NCBI RefSeq assembly: GCF_030150205.1 | Contig: NZ_JASLGT010000009.1 | Span: 186,001 to 250,000, forward strand | Length of the DNA stretch: 64,000 nucleotides | Origin: Niabella sp. | Lineage (GTDB): Bacteria > Bacteroidota > Bacteroidia > Chitinophagales > Chitinophagaceae | Direction of reading: 5' to 3' | Part shown: positions 26,927 to 36,156 of the stretch, one piece after another | Numbering within the stretch: position 1 is the first letter of the stretch | Layout of the letters: every line of letters starts with the position of its first letter | Position numbers and translations under genes: made by a program | The notes under the pieces: model-generated | The model's input: only the letters and a program-made list of their open reading frames with translations | Told to the model about the DNA's origin: nothing | The model's database searches: none

Positions 26927-28326
26927 ACGTGAAAAAATTTTGTTTGATATTATCGCTTGCGCTGGCAGTGACTCATGCAGAAGCCGGTATCCGTTTACCG
27001 GATATCATTGGCAATAACATGGTACTGCAACAGCAAAGTAAGGCAAAGCTCTGGGGCTGGGCCGATCCGAATGAGAAGATCAGTATTACCACATCCTGGG
27101 ATAACCGGGTATATGAAACCACCGGTTCCCGTGATGCCAAATGGACGGTTGAATTACAAACACCGGCAGCAGGAGGACCTTATTCCATTTGCCTGCAGGG
27201 GAAAAATACCCTGTTGCTGGAGAATGTACTGATCGGGGAAGTGTGGCTTTGTGCCGGGCAAAGCAATATGGAAATGAGCGGCAGCTGGGGATTGCAGGAT
27301 ATTCAAAAGGAATTGCCGCAGGCGCATCAGCAGGAGCTGCGGTTTTTTCATATACCCAAAACAACGGCCGCTTTTCCGCAGGAACAGGTAAAGGGGGAAT
27401 GGGTGGTATGCGACAGCAATACATTAAAAACCTTTAGCGCAGTGGGCTATTTCTTTGGAAAGAATATTAGTCAAAAACTTGGGACGCCGGTTGGATTGAT
27501 CGAAGCTGCCTGGGGCGGTACAGCAGCAGAAGTATGGACGCCGGATAGTATCGTGAACAATAATCCTGTTCTTAAAAAGGCGGCCGGACTGATACAGCCC
27601 AGCGGTATGTGCCCCTATATTCCGGGGAGTGCCTATAACGGGATGATCGCTCCCATCGTTCCGTATGCCATTGCCGGTGTTACCTGGTATCAAGGGGAGA
27701 ATAATACTGATGCTGCCACTACGTATCGCCCGTTATTTACGGCCATGATCCATGCCTGGCGCCAGGCATGGGATCAGCCCCTGCCTTTTTACTATGTACA
27801 GGTGGCGCCGTTCCGTTACCGGAAAACAAACGCAGGCGCCCTGCTCCGGGAAGCCCAATGGCAATGCCGGGTGATTCCGCATACCGGTATGGTGGCCACC
27901 AACGATATTACCGGCAATGTAAATGATGTGCACCCGCAGAACAAGCACGATGTAGGGCTGCGACTGGCCAACTGGGCCCTGGCGGATCATTACGGGGTAA
28001 AAGGCATTGCCTGCAAAAGCCCGGAATATAAAAGCATGCAGGTAAAAGGAGCAAAGGCGGTCATAAAAATTTCCGGTGCTGACGGCGGGCTTCAGCTGCG
28101 GGGAGATAGCATCACCTCGATGCAGATCGCCGGTGCGGATAAGGTCTTTTATCCCGCGGAAGCGGCCATACAGGGGGATACCATTGTGGTTTGGAATACC
28201 AGCGTAAAAAGGCCAATGGCCGTGCGGTATTGTTTCACCGATACGGCCATTGGAAATGTATTCAGCAGTGCGGGACTTCCGCTGTTGCCCTTCCGTACCG
28301 ACCAGTGGACATTTCCCGGGTTCTGA
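26923..28326 (+). CDS. Sialate O-acetylesterase-like (SASA domain) carbohydrate esterase
   Basis: A secreted protein of 467 residues. It has an SGNH-hydrolase fold of the PF03629 type: the nucleophile block is WLCAGQSNMEMSG with S114, then EAAWGGTAAEVWTP, GVTWYQGENNTD, and the Asp/His block NDVHPQNKHDVG. Such enzymes remove O-acetyl groups from sugars, so the target glycan is probably acetylated. It overlaps the preceding GH172 gene by 4 bases (ATGA) and is the last gene of the + strand PUL; it converges with the fucosidase gene, with only 22 bases between them. Confidence 0.92.
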   Translation: MNVKKFCLILSLALAVTHAEAGIRLPDIIGNNMVLQQQSKAKLWGWADPNEKISITTSWDNRVYETTGSRDAKWTVELQTPAAGGPYSICLQGKNTLLLENVLIGEVWLCAGQSNMEMSGSWGLQDIQKELPQAHQQELRFFHIPKTTAAFPQEQVKGEWVVCDSNTLKTFSAVGYFFGKNISQKLGTPVGLIEAAWGGTAAEVWTPDSIVNNNPVLKKAAGLIQPSGMCPYIPGSAYNGMIAPIVPYAIAGVTWYQGENNTDAATTYRPLFTAMIHAWRQAWDQPLPFYYVQVAPFRYRKTNAGALLREAQWQCRVIPHTGMVATNDITGNVNDVHPQNKHDVGLRLANWALADHYGVKGIACKSPEYKSMQVKGAKAVIKISGADGGLQLRGDSITSMQIAGADKVFYPAEAAIQGDTIVVWNTSVKRPMAVRYCFTDTAIGNVFSSAGLPLLPFRTDQWTFPGF

Positions 28327-28348
28327 TACGGGCAGCGTTGTGCTGCGG

Positions 28349-29698
28349 CTATTTTAAAAACAATTCGATCACTGGGATCTCGTAAGGTGGTTTTTGTTTG
28401 GGCAGTTCCAGGATCATATCTCCGTTCTCTGTTTTATAAATGATCTCGGAAGCATCATGCAGGAACTGCGCATAGCTGATCTTGTCGGCATAGCCGGGTA
28501 ATACCAGTTTCCCGTAGTTGGATGGATAGGTAAACAGGTGCAGGTATAATCTTTTTGTTTCCGGGTTGTAGGTCTGTTTAATATCCAGCGCTTCGGGCAG
28601 CTTGTAGGTATCCGGCGGATACGTACAATTGTAAATAGATTTGTTATTGGCATGCATCCAGTAGCCGATGCTGTCGAGCGCGTTGTTGGCGCGGTAGTCA
28701 AACTCTCCACGCGCGGTAGGACCTACATTCAGGATCAGGTTGCCGCCATTTGCCGCAGAAGTGATCAGGAGGTCCAGCAACTGCCGGTGCGTTTTCCAGG
28801 TATTTTCATCCCGGTAATAGCCCCAGGATCCGGAAAAGGTTTGGCAGGTTTCCCAATACTTGCCTTTGTATTTTAATAACTCGGAAGGCTTTACCTGTTC
28901 CGGTGTTTCAAAATCATAGCCGTCTGTATAATCATTCAGGTCTAAACGGTTGTCTACAATAATGCCGGGCTGCAGCTTCCGGATCAGTTTTAATAACTCA
29001 ACAGAGCCCCAGTCCTCGTGGCCCTTTCCGTTCTTCCCGGGGTAGGAAAAATCGAGCCACATGATATCGATCTTGCCATAGTTGGTCAGCAGCTCTTTGA
29101 TCTGGTTTTGCATATACTGCCGGTACTTGCTCATATCCTTTCCCTTGTTCAACGGGGCGTAATCCGCTTCGGAGGCATCGCCGCCCAGCCGCTGCGGATG
29201 GGTACGGTCGATAGTAAAATCCGGGTGGTGCCAGTCGATCAACGAATAATAAAACCCAATCTTAATCCCTTCTGCGCGGAAGGCATCTACAAATTCTTTT
29301 ACAAGGTCGCGTTTGGCCTGGGTATTGGTAGCCTTATAATCGGTGTATTTGGAATCGAACAGACAGAAGCCTTCGTGGTGCTTGGTGGTGAGCACCGCAT
29401 ACTTCATGCCCGCCGCTTTCGCTTCCTTTGCCCATTTCTTCGGATCAAATTCATCGGGATTGAAATGATCAAAGTACTTCTGATAGTTTTCGGTGGTAAT
29501 GCGTTCCCGTTGCTTTACCCATTCGTGTCTTGCTGCCTGTGCATACAATCCCCAGTGGATGAACATGCCAAAGCGGGCATCGGTCCACCATTCCATCCGT
29601 TTTGCTTTTTCGTTTGGGGTTTCTTTAAATAACTGTTTCGGTTGTGCATGCAACAGGCCGGTTGTGATCAGGGCTATTGCCAGAAGGATTTTTTTCAT
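28349..29698 (-). CDS. Alpha-L-fucosidase, GH29
   Basis: Secreted, 449 residues from ATG 29698 (signal peptide KKILLAIALITTGLLHAQ). GH29 motifs are clear: WWTDARFGMFIHWGLYA, KYAVLTTKHHEGFCLFDS, FYYSLIDWHHPD and the nucleophile region DIMWLDFSYPG with D216. The acid/base residue is variable in the family and not assigned here. It cleaves terminal alpha-L-fucose (or a related deoxy-sugar) from glycans. It faces the PUL and has no LacI operator upstream, so it may be regulated separately. Confidence 0.95.
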   Translation of the reverse strand: MKKILLAIALITTGLLHAQPKQLFKETPNEKAKRMEWWTDARFGMFIHWGLYAQAARHEWVKQRERITTENYQKYFDHFNPDEFDPKKWAKEAKAAGMKYAVLTTKHHEGFCLFDSKYTDYKATNTQAKRDLVKEFVDAFRAEGIKIGFYYSLIDWHHPDFTIDRTHPQRLGGDASEADYAPLNKGKDMSKYRQYMQNQIKELLTNYGKIDIMWLDFSYPGKNGKGHEDWGSVELLKLIRKLQPGIIVDNRLDLNDYTDGYDFETPEQVKPSELLKYKGKYWETCQTFSGSWGYYRDENTWKTHRQLLDLLITSAANGGNLILNVGPTARGEFDYRANNALDSIGYWMHANNKSIYNCTYPPDTYKLPEALDIKQTYNPETKRLYLHLFTYPSNYGKLVLPGYADKISYAQFLHDASEIIYKTENGDMILELPKQKPPYEIPVIELFLK

Positions 29699-29884
29699 TA
29701 TGCTTACTGTAGATTTAATCGTGTACAATCGCGGCCGTAAAAATACAAAAGAAAGGTTTTGAGAAGCAGGCGGTTGCCGTTTACAGCGTAAAATGGGTAA
29801 TATCTTTTATGAAAAAGGTAATTTAATAGAGCGGCGATAAGCTCCCCGAAAGGAATGGGCAGCAGTTCTGGTAAGCAAGGCTCC

Positions 29885-29917
29885 TTATAAAAGAAACGGC
29901 ATCCGTTTGGGATGCCG
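29885..29917 (-). terminator. Terminator of the DUF4382 gene
   Basis: CGGCATCC (29897-29904) and GGATGCCG (29910-29917) form an 8-bp stem with a 5-base loop; on the minus strand it is followed by TTTCTTTTAT. It lies 30 bases after the stop of the DUF4382 gene. Confidence 0.75.
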
Positions 29918-29946
29918 CTTCAGGGTACGGTATAATTGGTATCGAA

Positions 29947-30753
29947 CTATTTGGTCAGTGTAACAGTACCGATATCGGTCACTTTTCCAAACACTACATT
30001 GATATTGTTGATGGTGGTATCCCTGTATCCGCTGGTACTGTCTGCATCAATGCGAAGTGCATAAGCCCCATCCGGTAAACCCACAAAATGGAAGAATCCA
30101 TCGGTTGCCGGAATGGCACTTCCAACGGTGTCAACGCCTTTCAATGCGTAAAGCCAGGGTTTCGCCTCCAGCGGTTTTACATAACCTCTGAATTGTCCGT
30201 TTGTTTCTTCGCTAAAAGCTTTTACTACGGGGTTCAGCATGTATTTGCCGCTTTTCCCGGCTGCGTGTACGGAACGGGCGGCATCAAAGTCGAGCCAGAT
30301 TTTATAAACACCGTCCGGTGCAAGTTCTTTATGAAAATTGATTTTATAGCCGCTGGTAGAACCCGAAGGTACGGTTAACGCATGTTCCACACCGCCGATT
30401 ACCACTTTGTTGTTGTCGCCAAGAATCAGGCGGATCTGTTCTATTTTTCCGGGAGGTAATATAAGCGGATCGCCCATCGCAATCACGGTGCCGTTACGGT
30501 AATCCAGGATATTGATGGGTGCACTGAATTTAGGATCGAGCGGGTAGTTGACCCATCCGGCGTCATTCGTACTGTTATTGATCGACACGCTTTTTACATC
30601 CAGGAAAATAGCGTCATAGGTAGCCGGGGCGTCGGTAAGCATCATCTGAACTTTTGCCTGTCCATTGGTGTTCTGGTCTGCGCTGCTGTTTTTTGAACAG
30701 GAGGCAAGTGCCAATAAGCTCGCTGCTCCCATTGAAAGGAATAGTAATTTCAT
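29947..30753 (-). CDS. DUF4382-domain lipoprotein
   Basis: 268 residues from ATG 30753. The signal peptide ends with the lipobox LASC, followed by SKNSSADQ, so it is a lipoprotein. A DUF4382 domain follows (VQMMLTDAPATYDAIFLDVK), then a beta-rich C-terminal part with carboxypeptidase-regulatory-like traits (GFFHFVGLPDGAYALRID). Members are Bacteroidota envelope proteins of unknown function. It lies 72 bases downstream of the histidine kinase gene on the same strand, but the gap suggests its own promoter. Confidence 0.88.
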   Translation of the reverse strand: MKLLFLSMGAASLLALASCSKNSSADQNTNGQAKVQMMLTDAPATYDAIFLDVKSVSINNSTNDAGWVNYPLDPKFSAPINILDYRNGTVIAMGDPLILPPGKIEQIRLILGDNNKVVIGGVEHALTVPSGSTSGYKINFHKELAPDGVYKIWLDFDAARSVHAAGKSGKYMLNPVVKAFSEETNGQFRGYVKPLEAKPWLYALKGVDTVGSAIPATDGFFHFVGLPDGAYALRIDADSTSGYRDTTINNINVVFGKVTDIGTVTLTK

Positions 30754-30825
30754 ATTAAGAGGTTTTACATTATTGAAACCAAAGCTAAAACCCAAAGATG
30801 AAGGTAATATGAAAAGCTGCGGGCT

Positions 30826-32148
30826 TTATTGGGTGAGATGGATTTCCGGAAAATGCAGTTCGAACCGCGAACCCCGGTCTGGTTCAGAATCCAGTGTAAT
30901 GCCGATGCGTTGATAATCAGCGATCGATTTTACAATGGAAAGGCCCAGGCCAACACTTTCCCGCTGGGTAGTGGTCTTTTTAAAACGGCCGAAGATCCGT
31001 TCATGCTGCGGTTCTTCAATACCGATGCCGGTATCCTCGATGCATAATAAATACTCCTGGTTTACATATCGGTCGGTGATGATGATGCGTCCGTTGGGCC
31101 GGTTGTACCGGATGGCGTTATGAATGAGGTTATAAAATAGCTGGAACAGCAGATCCCTGTTTACATGATAAAGTATTACATCCGGTGTAAGCCGTTCTTC
31201 CACCGTAAGCGCCTTTTCGTCTGCCCGGTGTTGCAGTTCTTCCAGCACTTCGCGGATCATGGTTTTTACGGTTACCACGTCGTTCCGGTTATACTGTTCA
31301 TTTTCGATACGCGAGATCAGCAGCAGGGCGTTTACGATTTTTTTAAGCCGTTTCATAATACGCATCGTGTCTTCCAGTTTCAGTACGAGCGCCGGCGGTA
31401 GTTCCGGATCGGTCAGGATATTCTCAATTTTGCTTTGTATGATGCTGATCGGGGTCATGAGCTCATGAGAAGCATTGGAGGTAAACTCTTTTTCTTTTTC
31501 AAACGCATGATTCACCTGTTGCATCAGTTGGGCAATGGTTTGATCCAGGTACCGGAAGTCATAGGTAGAGGTGGTCAGGGGGCGCTGAGGTTCGCGGAAG
31601 GGAAAGCTTTTTTTAATTAGCCGGTTGCGGATAATGGAGGCCAATGGCTTTAGCAGGTGCCGGGTGTAAAACAGCTGAACGAACGCCATAATAAGCGTTA
31701 GTACAATCAATACACCGATGGTGGCTCTTTGCAGCGCAACACTGTCTTCCTGGATGGAAGTGATCTTCTTCCCGATCTCCAGCAGGTATATATGGTGTTG
31801 CATCGAAAATGTATCTGTAAGGATCCGGTAATTGATCGTGTCGTCGTCGATGATCCGTTCTGCAGTTTGCAGCCGGGTAAGATCAGCGCCTTGATAATAG
31901 GGCTCCAGTGAAATGTATTCATCTTTGAGCATGGAATAGCTGCCGTATGCAGAGTCGCCCTGGAAGTAGTAATCGATTCCGTTTTTATGAATGGCATTTA
32001 AGGCCTTTTCCCGTTGTTGAAGGAGGTTCCGGTTGGTATTATCCGATGCGATTTTTTGCATGAGAAAGGGGAGCTGCCAAACAAAAAGGCCCAGCACCGC
32101 AATGGTTGCGGCAACAGCAAATAAGGTGAGCTTGGTATACAGCCTCAT
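30826..32148 (-). CDS. Two-component sensor histidine kinase
   Basis: An inner-membrane protein of 440 residues with TM helices at about 5-28 and 143-163 and a periplasmic sensor of ~115 residues between them. The dimerisation/phosphoacceptor motif FTSNASHELMTPI has H228; ATP-binding boxes follow (FYNLIHNAIRYN, CIEDTGIGIEEP, GLGLSIVKSIA). Its start overlaps the stop of the response-regulator gene by 4 bases, so the two are translated together. The signal is unknown; the operon also encodes a barrel protein and a small basic secreted protein. Confidence 0.95.
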   Translation of the reverse strand: MRLYTKLTLFAVAATIAVLGLFVWQLPFLMQKIASDNTNRNLLQQREKALNAIHKNGIDYYFQGDSAYGSYSMLKDEYISLEPYYQGADLTRLQTAERIIDDDTINYRILTDTFSMQHHIYLLEIGKKITSIQEDSVALQRATIGVLIVLTLIMAFVQLFYTRHLLKPLASIIRNRLIKKSFPFREPQRPLTTSTYDFRYLDQTIAQLMQQVNHAFEKEKEFTSNASHELMTPISIIQSKIENILTDPELPPALVLKLEDTMRIMKRLKKIVNALLLISRIENEQYNRNDVVTVKTMIREVLEELQHRADEKALTVEERLTPDVILYHVNRDLLFQLFYNLIHNAIRYNRPNGRIIITDRYVNQEYLLCIEDTGIGIEEPQHERIFGRFKKTTTQRESVGLGLSIVKSIADYQRIGITLDSEPDRGSRFELHFPEIHLTQ

Positions 32149-32825
32149 GCGTCGGTTCTTATTTTATAGCCTATTCCGCGTATGGTTTCCAGCCATTCGG
32201 TATCTGCATAGGCGTTGAGTTTTTTCCGGATATTCTTAATATGCACATCAATATAATTTGAATCATATTCATCATCGGCATTATCACCCCATAGATGATC
32301 GCTCAGTTGCATCCTGGAAAGCGGCCGGTTTTTGTGCAGCAGCAGATAGCTCAGCAGATCAAACTCTTTACGGGAGAGCATGATCTCTGTATCTTCGTAA
32401 TGAACGGTCCGGTTCTTTACATGAATGGTAAAAGCGCCCAGTTTCAGCTGCTGATCGTGCAATTTGAATTTTCTGCGGATGATGGCCTGCATTCTTGATT
32501 GCAGTTCCAGCAGGGAAAAGGGTTTGGCCAGATAGTCGTCGGCACCCATGTCCAGTCCCCGTATACGATCTTCTACTTCTCCGCGCGCGGTAAGCATAAT
32601 GATCACGGTTTCGGTATGATCTTTTCGGATCTCCTGCAACAGCCAGAAGCCGTCTTTATCAGGCAGCCCGATATCCAGTAAAATAAAATCATAGCTGCCG
32701 GTATCCGTTCGGTTCAATGCCTCTTTTGCAGAATGTGCGGTGTCGCAAAGGAAATGGTTCTTTTGGAGGGCGGCCTCAATTTCTGTTGCCAGGGATTGTT
32801 CATCTTCTACGATCAGTACGTGCAT
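32145..32825 (-). CDS. OmpR-family response regulator
   Basis: 226 residues: a receiver domain with phosphoacceptor D51 (FILLDIGLPDKDG), acidic pocket VEDE at 6-9 and conserved K at KPF, then a winged-helix DNA-binding domain (LSRKEFDLLSYLL, DVHIKNIRKKL). Partner of the kinase encoded immediately downstream. The 28-base palindrome at 34054-34081, upstream of the operon, is a candidate binding site. Confidence 0.96.
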   Translation of the reverse strand: MHVLIVEDEQSLATEIEAALQKNHFLCDTAHSAKEALNRTDTGSYDFILLDIGLPDKDGFWLLQEIRKDHTETVIIMLTARGEVEDRIRGLDMGADDYLAKPFSLLELQSRMQAIIRRKFKLHDQQLKLGAFTIHVKNRTVHYEDTEIMLSRKEFDLLSYLLLHKNRPLSRMQLSDHLWGDNADDEYDSNYIDVHIKNIRKKLNAYADTEWLETIRGIGYKIRTDA

Positions 32826-32834
32826 AGCGGGGGA

Positions 32835-33719
32835 TTAAAACTGGTAGTAAGCACTTAGGGTAAAAAAAGAGTTGATATGGTCTTTATTGGCCGTATTGCT
32901 ACCCAGCAGCGATAATTTTAAGGCAGCCTCTATCAAATAAGAGGCCCGGTTATAGGATACCGGTAATTTCAGATTATAAGAAAGCAGCCCATATTTTTTA
33001 TAATTAATGGTTGTTTCGGTTGTTTGCCCCGGTGGATTATTGCCATTGCCATTTCCTTTTCCCTTACCGTTTCCATTGTTTCCTTTTCCATTTCCATTGT
33101 TCGCTTTTTCTACGAGGTAGGTCTCATAATATTGCTGGGTGCCGGCTGTAAGCGCCAGCTCCGGTGTAAAATTGAGAATGGCCTGCCCACCAGAAAGGTT
33201 AATATCAAAGGACTTTGAATTGGATAAGGTTGTGAAATAATCAGTTTGCTCACCAAACGCCAGATCTCCTTCTAAAGAGGTCTTTAGAAAATATTCATAA
33301 GCCAGTGAGGCGCTTGCGGTATTGGGACTGGAGGCCTGGAGGAAGGGCGATTTAGAAGGGAAAAAGGTGTGGGCAAAACTTACGTCTCCGGATAATTTGG
33401 GTGTGATCTTAAAGCCATAGCCCAAACTCAATGCGGAAGCGGATAGGAGTAAGCTATCTGAAAACAGATGAAAGCCTGTAGCTGAAAAGTAAAACCCCGC
33501 GGGAATTCTTACGGTGGCATTTAACGCCAGGTAGGGGAGCCGTTGTTCCGTGGTTTGACCATAATAATCAATCCCGGTTCCATACAATGCGGCAATGGTA
33601 AGGGTTGTTTTTTCTTTGACTGAATCTACCGGTAGCTGCATGCGGGTATCCGTCGTGTCCTGTGCGAACAAGAACGTAATGCTCATACAGCATACTAACG
33701 CAACAAATAATTTTTTCAC
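32835..33719 (-). CDS. Secreted, probably outer-membrane beta-barrel protein with a Gly/Asn-rich segment
   Basis: 294 residues with signal peptide (KKLFVALVCCMSITFLFA). The body alternates hydrophobic and polar residues and ends in YYQF, a barrel-type C-terminal aromatic. An unusual low-complexity stretch (around residues 210-230, NGNGKGNNGNGKGKGNGNGN) interrupts the barrel pattern and is probably an extracellular loop. It starts 14 bases downstream of the small basic protein gene and ends 10 bases before the response regulator, so all four genes form one operon. No named family recognised. Confidence 0.8.
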   Translation of the reverse strand: MKKLFVALVCCMSITFLFAQDTTDTRMQLPVDSVKEKTTLTIAALYGTGIDYYGQTTEQRLPYLALNATVRIPAGFYFSATGFHLFSDSLLLSASALSLGYGFKITPKLSGDVSFAHTFFPSKSPFLQASSPNTASASLAYEYFLKTSLEGDLAFGEQTDYFTTLSNSKSFDINLSGGQAILNFTPELALTAGTQQYYETYLVEKANNGNGKGNNGNGKGKGNGNGNNPPGQTTETTINYKKYGLLSYNLKLPVSYNRASYLIEAALKLSLLGSNTANKDHINSFFTLSAYYQF

Positions 33720-33732
33720 AATATCCTTTCCT

Positions 33733-34044
33733 TTATCGTCCTAACCCTTTCCCGTTAATTTTTGGTTTAATAATCTTTACCGGCTTCATTTTAATAGAAG
33801 CAGGATTTACCATTTTGGGTTTTGCCTGGTTCTTGGCCCTGGGCACTTCCTTAATCGGCTTTCCTTTTGCCACCGGCTGCCGGCCTGCTTCTTTTTGCGC
33901 TGCCGGTATCTCCTGTTGTTGCTGGGGAATGGTATCAGCAATGACAATCCGTTCTTTTTTTATTTCTTCCTTGTATAACAAGCCTGTTCCGGCGTTAACC
34001 GGTAGCCATCCTGCCATCACTAAAAAAAGAAAAAAGATTTTCAT
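33733..34044 (-). CDS. Small secreted basic (Lys/Pro-rich) protein
   Basis: 103 residues; signal peptide to about residue 18, then a segment rich in Q and E (QQQQEIPAAQKE) and a C-terminal half dominated by K, P and I (KPKMVNPASIKMKPVKIIKP). No recognised domain. First gene of the operon with the barrel protein and the two-component system; a perfect palindrome lies 9 bases before its ATG. Its KIKPVKPI-like style resembles the separate small gene at 34128-34397, so the two may be related. Confidence 0.7.
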   Translation of the reverse strand: MKIFFLFLVMAGWLPVNAGTGLLYKEEIKKERIVIADTIPQQQQEIPAAQKEAGRQPVAKGKPIKEVPRAKNQAKPKMVNPASIKMKPVKIIKPKINGKGLGR

Positions 34045-34053
34045 AATAGAAAA

Positions 34054-34081
34054 TATCAGATAGCAATTAAGCTATCTGATA
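34054..34081. promoter_or_regulatory. Perfect palindrome upstream of the two-component operon
   Basis: TATCAGATAGC (34054-34064) and GCTATCTGATA (34071-34081) are exact 11-base inverted repeats with a 6-base spacer. The element sits 9 bases before the first gene of the operon (minus strand) and 46 bases after the stop of the preceding small gene. It is either an operator or a terminator; the lack of a clean T run on either strand favours an operator. Confidence 0.6.
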
Positions 34082-34127
34082 TAAAGGTACTGATTAAAAA
34101 GAAATCGGGCTGTTAGTTCCCGCTGTC

Positions 34128-34397
34128 TTAGGGTACAAACTTTGTTGCTTTTTTAGGAGCAACAGGATATTTTCGTCTGTTGTGGATCTTATTATATTCC
34201 TTTTTCCCATTGGATTTGGAAGATGCTACACGGCTTATGATCTTTCCATCATGGCTGTTATGGGCAACAGTGCGCACTACAGTACCATGGTTGAGAATGG
34301 GTTTTACCGGCTTTATTTTAACCGGTGCCTTCCCGGGTTGAGCGACTAATGCATTTGCTGTAATAAGCAGTACTATGAATACAAAAGTCATTTTCAT
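34128..34397 (-). CDS. Small secreted basic protein
   Basis: 89 residues with signal peptide (MTFVFIVLLITANALVAQ), then a very basic mature part (PGKAPVKIKPVKPILNHG, HNRRKYPVAPKKATKF). No known domain. It is on the same strand as the following operon but separated by 83 bases with a palindrome. Composition is similar to the 103-residue protein next to it. Confidence 0.65.
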   Translation of the reverse strand: MKMTFVFIVLLITANALVAQPGKAPVKIKPVKPILNHGTVVRTVAHNSHDGKIISRVASSKSNGKKEYNKIHNRRKYPVAPKKATKFVP

Positions 34398-34513
34398 CGC
34401 TCTTAGTTTATAAACAGGTATTTTAGCCTGTTAAGCAAACCTAGGCGTCAATTATGAAGATTTGATGAAAATCAAAACCCCTGGAAAATGCTTTTTCGGG
34501 TACGATAACGGGT

Positions 34514-35833
34514 TTAATGGGCCGGTTGCTGAAGGGACACCTGTTCCGTTTGATCAAGGGCCTGTTTTAATTGTGCTTTGTCCAGCTGCTTTTCCCAGTT
34601 GGCCACTACTATCGTGGCCACACCATTGCCAATGAGGTTGGTGAGGGCCCGGCATTCCGACATAAAGCGGTCGATGCCCAGTATCAGCGTCATACCGGCA
34701 ATGGGTACTTCCGGTACGATGGCCAGCGTGGCCGCCAGGGTAATAAAGCCCGCGCCGGACACGCCCGCGGCGCCCTTGGAGCTAAGCATTGCCACCAGTA
34801 ACAATAGCACCTGGTGTTCCCAGGTAAGGGGAATATTGCAGGCCTGCGCAATGAACAGGGCCGCCAGGGTCATATAAATATTGGTGCCATCCAGGTTGAA
34901 AGAATAGCCGGTAGGGATCACCAGCCCTACCACCGATTTGGCACAGCCAGCTTTTTCCAGTTTTTGCATCAGCGTAGGTAAGGCGGCTTCCGATGAACTG
35001 GTGCCTAAAACAAGTAACAGCTCATCTTTGATATAACGCATAAATTTAAAAATGGAAAACCCGTTATAACGGGCTACGGCGCCCAGCACAAGGATCACAA
35101 ATAAGGCAGCGGTAAGATAAAATGTGGCCACCAGCAGTCCCAGGTTCAATACGGAACGGATACCGTACTCGCCAATGGTAAAGGCCATGGCGCCCAGGGC
35201 TCCGAGGGGTGCCAGCTTCATTAAGATTTCCACAACTTTAAAAACAGGATAGGTGATTGCTTTTAAGAAGTCGATCACGATCTTGCTTTTCTCTGCGGTT
35301 AAAGCCAGTCCTACGCCAAACAGGATAGCGGCGAATAATACCTGCAGGATATTATTACCGGAGAGCGGGCTCACCAGCGTTTGGGGAATGATGTCGAAAA
35401 TAAAATGCTCAAGCGTTTGGTCTTTTGCCTGTGATACATATTTGGCAATGCTGCTGGCATCGAGGGTTCGGTGGTCAATATTCATACTGGCACCCGGACG
35501 AACGGTGTTGCTTACAATAAGGCCTACGATAAGCGCCAGCGTTGAAAACGCGAGGAAGTAGATAAAGGCCTTTCCGGCAACCCGGCCTACTTTTTTTAGA
35601 TCATTCATGCCCGCAATGCCGGTGCTTACAGTAAGAAAAATAACCGGGGCAATGATCATTTTTATAAGCATGATAAAACCATCGCCCAGGGGCTTTAGTT
35701 TTTTTCCCGTATCCGGAAAGAAATGTCCCAATGTAATACCAATGACGATGGCAACGATCACCTGGAAATAAAGTACCTGGTACAGTTTCTTTTTTTTCAC
35801 TGGCTTTTGCTGGTCGAGATCCGCAACAATCAT
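34514..35833 (-). CDS. Dicarboxylate/amino acid:cation symporter (DAACS family, DctA/GltP-like)
   Basis: An inner-membrane protein, 439 residues from ATG 35833; an ATG at 35893 would add 20 residues, and the frame extends still further with no start typical of the family. Family signatures: FIMLIKMIIAPVIFLTVSTG, the serine-rich loop LLVLGTSSSEAALP, the NLDGTNIYMTLAALFIAQA motif, and FMSECRALTNLIGNGVATIV, in which the SECRA-LTN-GN pattern is like DctA. It takes up C4-dicarboxylates or glutamate/aspartate with Na+ or H+. It lies alone between a small gene and a divergent barrel gene. Confidence 0.93.
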   Translation of the reverse strand: MIVADLDQQKPVKKKKLYQVLYFQVIVAIVIGITLGHFFPDTGKKLKPLGDGFIMLIKMIIAPVIFLTVSTGIAGMNDLKKVGRVAGKAFIYFLAFSTLALIVGLIVSNTVRPGASMNIDHRTLDASSIAKYVSQAKDQTLEHFIFDIIPQTLVSPLSGNNILQVLFAAILFGVGLALTAEKSKIVIDFLKAITYPVFKVVEILMKLAPLGALGAMAFTIGEYGIRSVLNLGLLVATFYLTAALFVILVLGAVARYNGFSIFKFMRYIKDELLLVLGTSSSEAALPTLMQKLEKAGCAKSVVGLVIPTGYSFNLDGTNIYMTLAALFIAQACNIPLTWEHQVLLLLVAMLSSKGAAGVSGAGFITLAATLAIVPEVPIAGMTLILGIDRFMSECRALTNLIGNGVATIVVANWEKQLDKAQLKQALDQTEQVSLQQPAH

Positions 35834-36156
35834 TCGTTTTTGCCCAACAAGATAAATAAAATTGAAATGGGATGGTGTAATTTTTAAAGACATACAAATG
35901 CTTGTAGTAAGTGTTATCTTAAACAGGGTGTTAAACTTTATAACAGAAAATTGGATTTCGTCCGCTTTTGATTTACAGGCGCGTGTGTTCGAAAGGGGCG
36001 TATAAAAAAATGTGGTCAAAAACGTATCAATAAAAAATTGGTATTGTTTTTTCTTATGGCTATAGGTACCCTGCAGTAAAACTTGATCCGGATCCATTTC
36101 TTTTGAAAACCTGCAGCATTTTTTATTGTTATTTATGTAGATTAAATCTTATAGTT

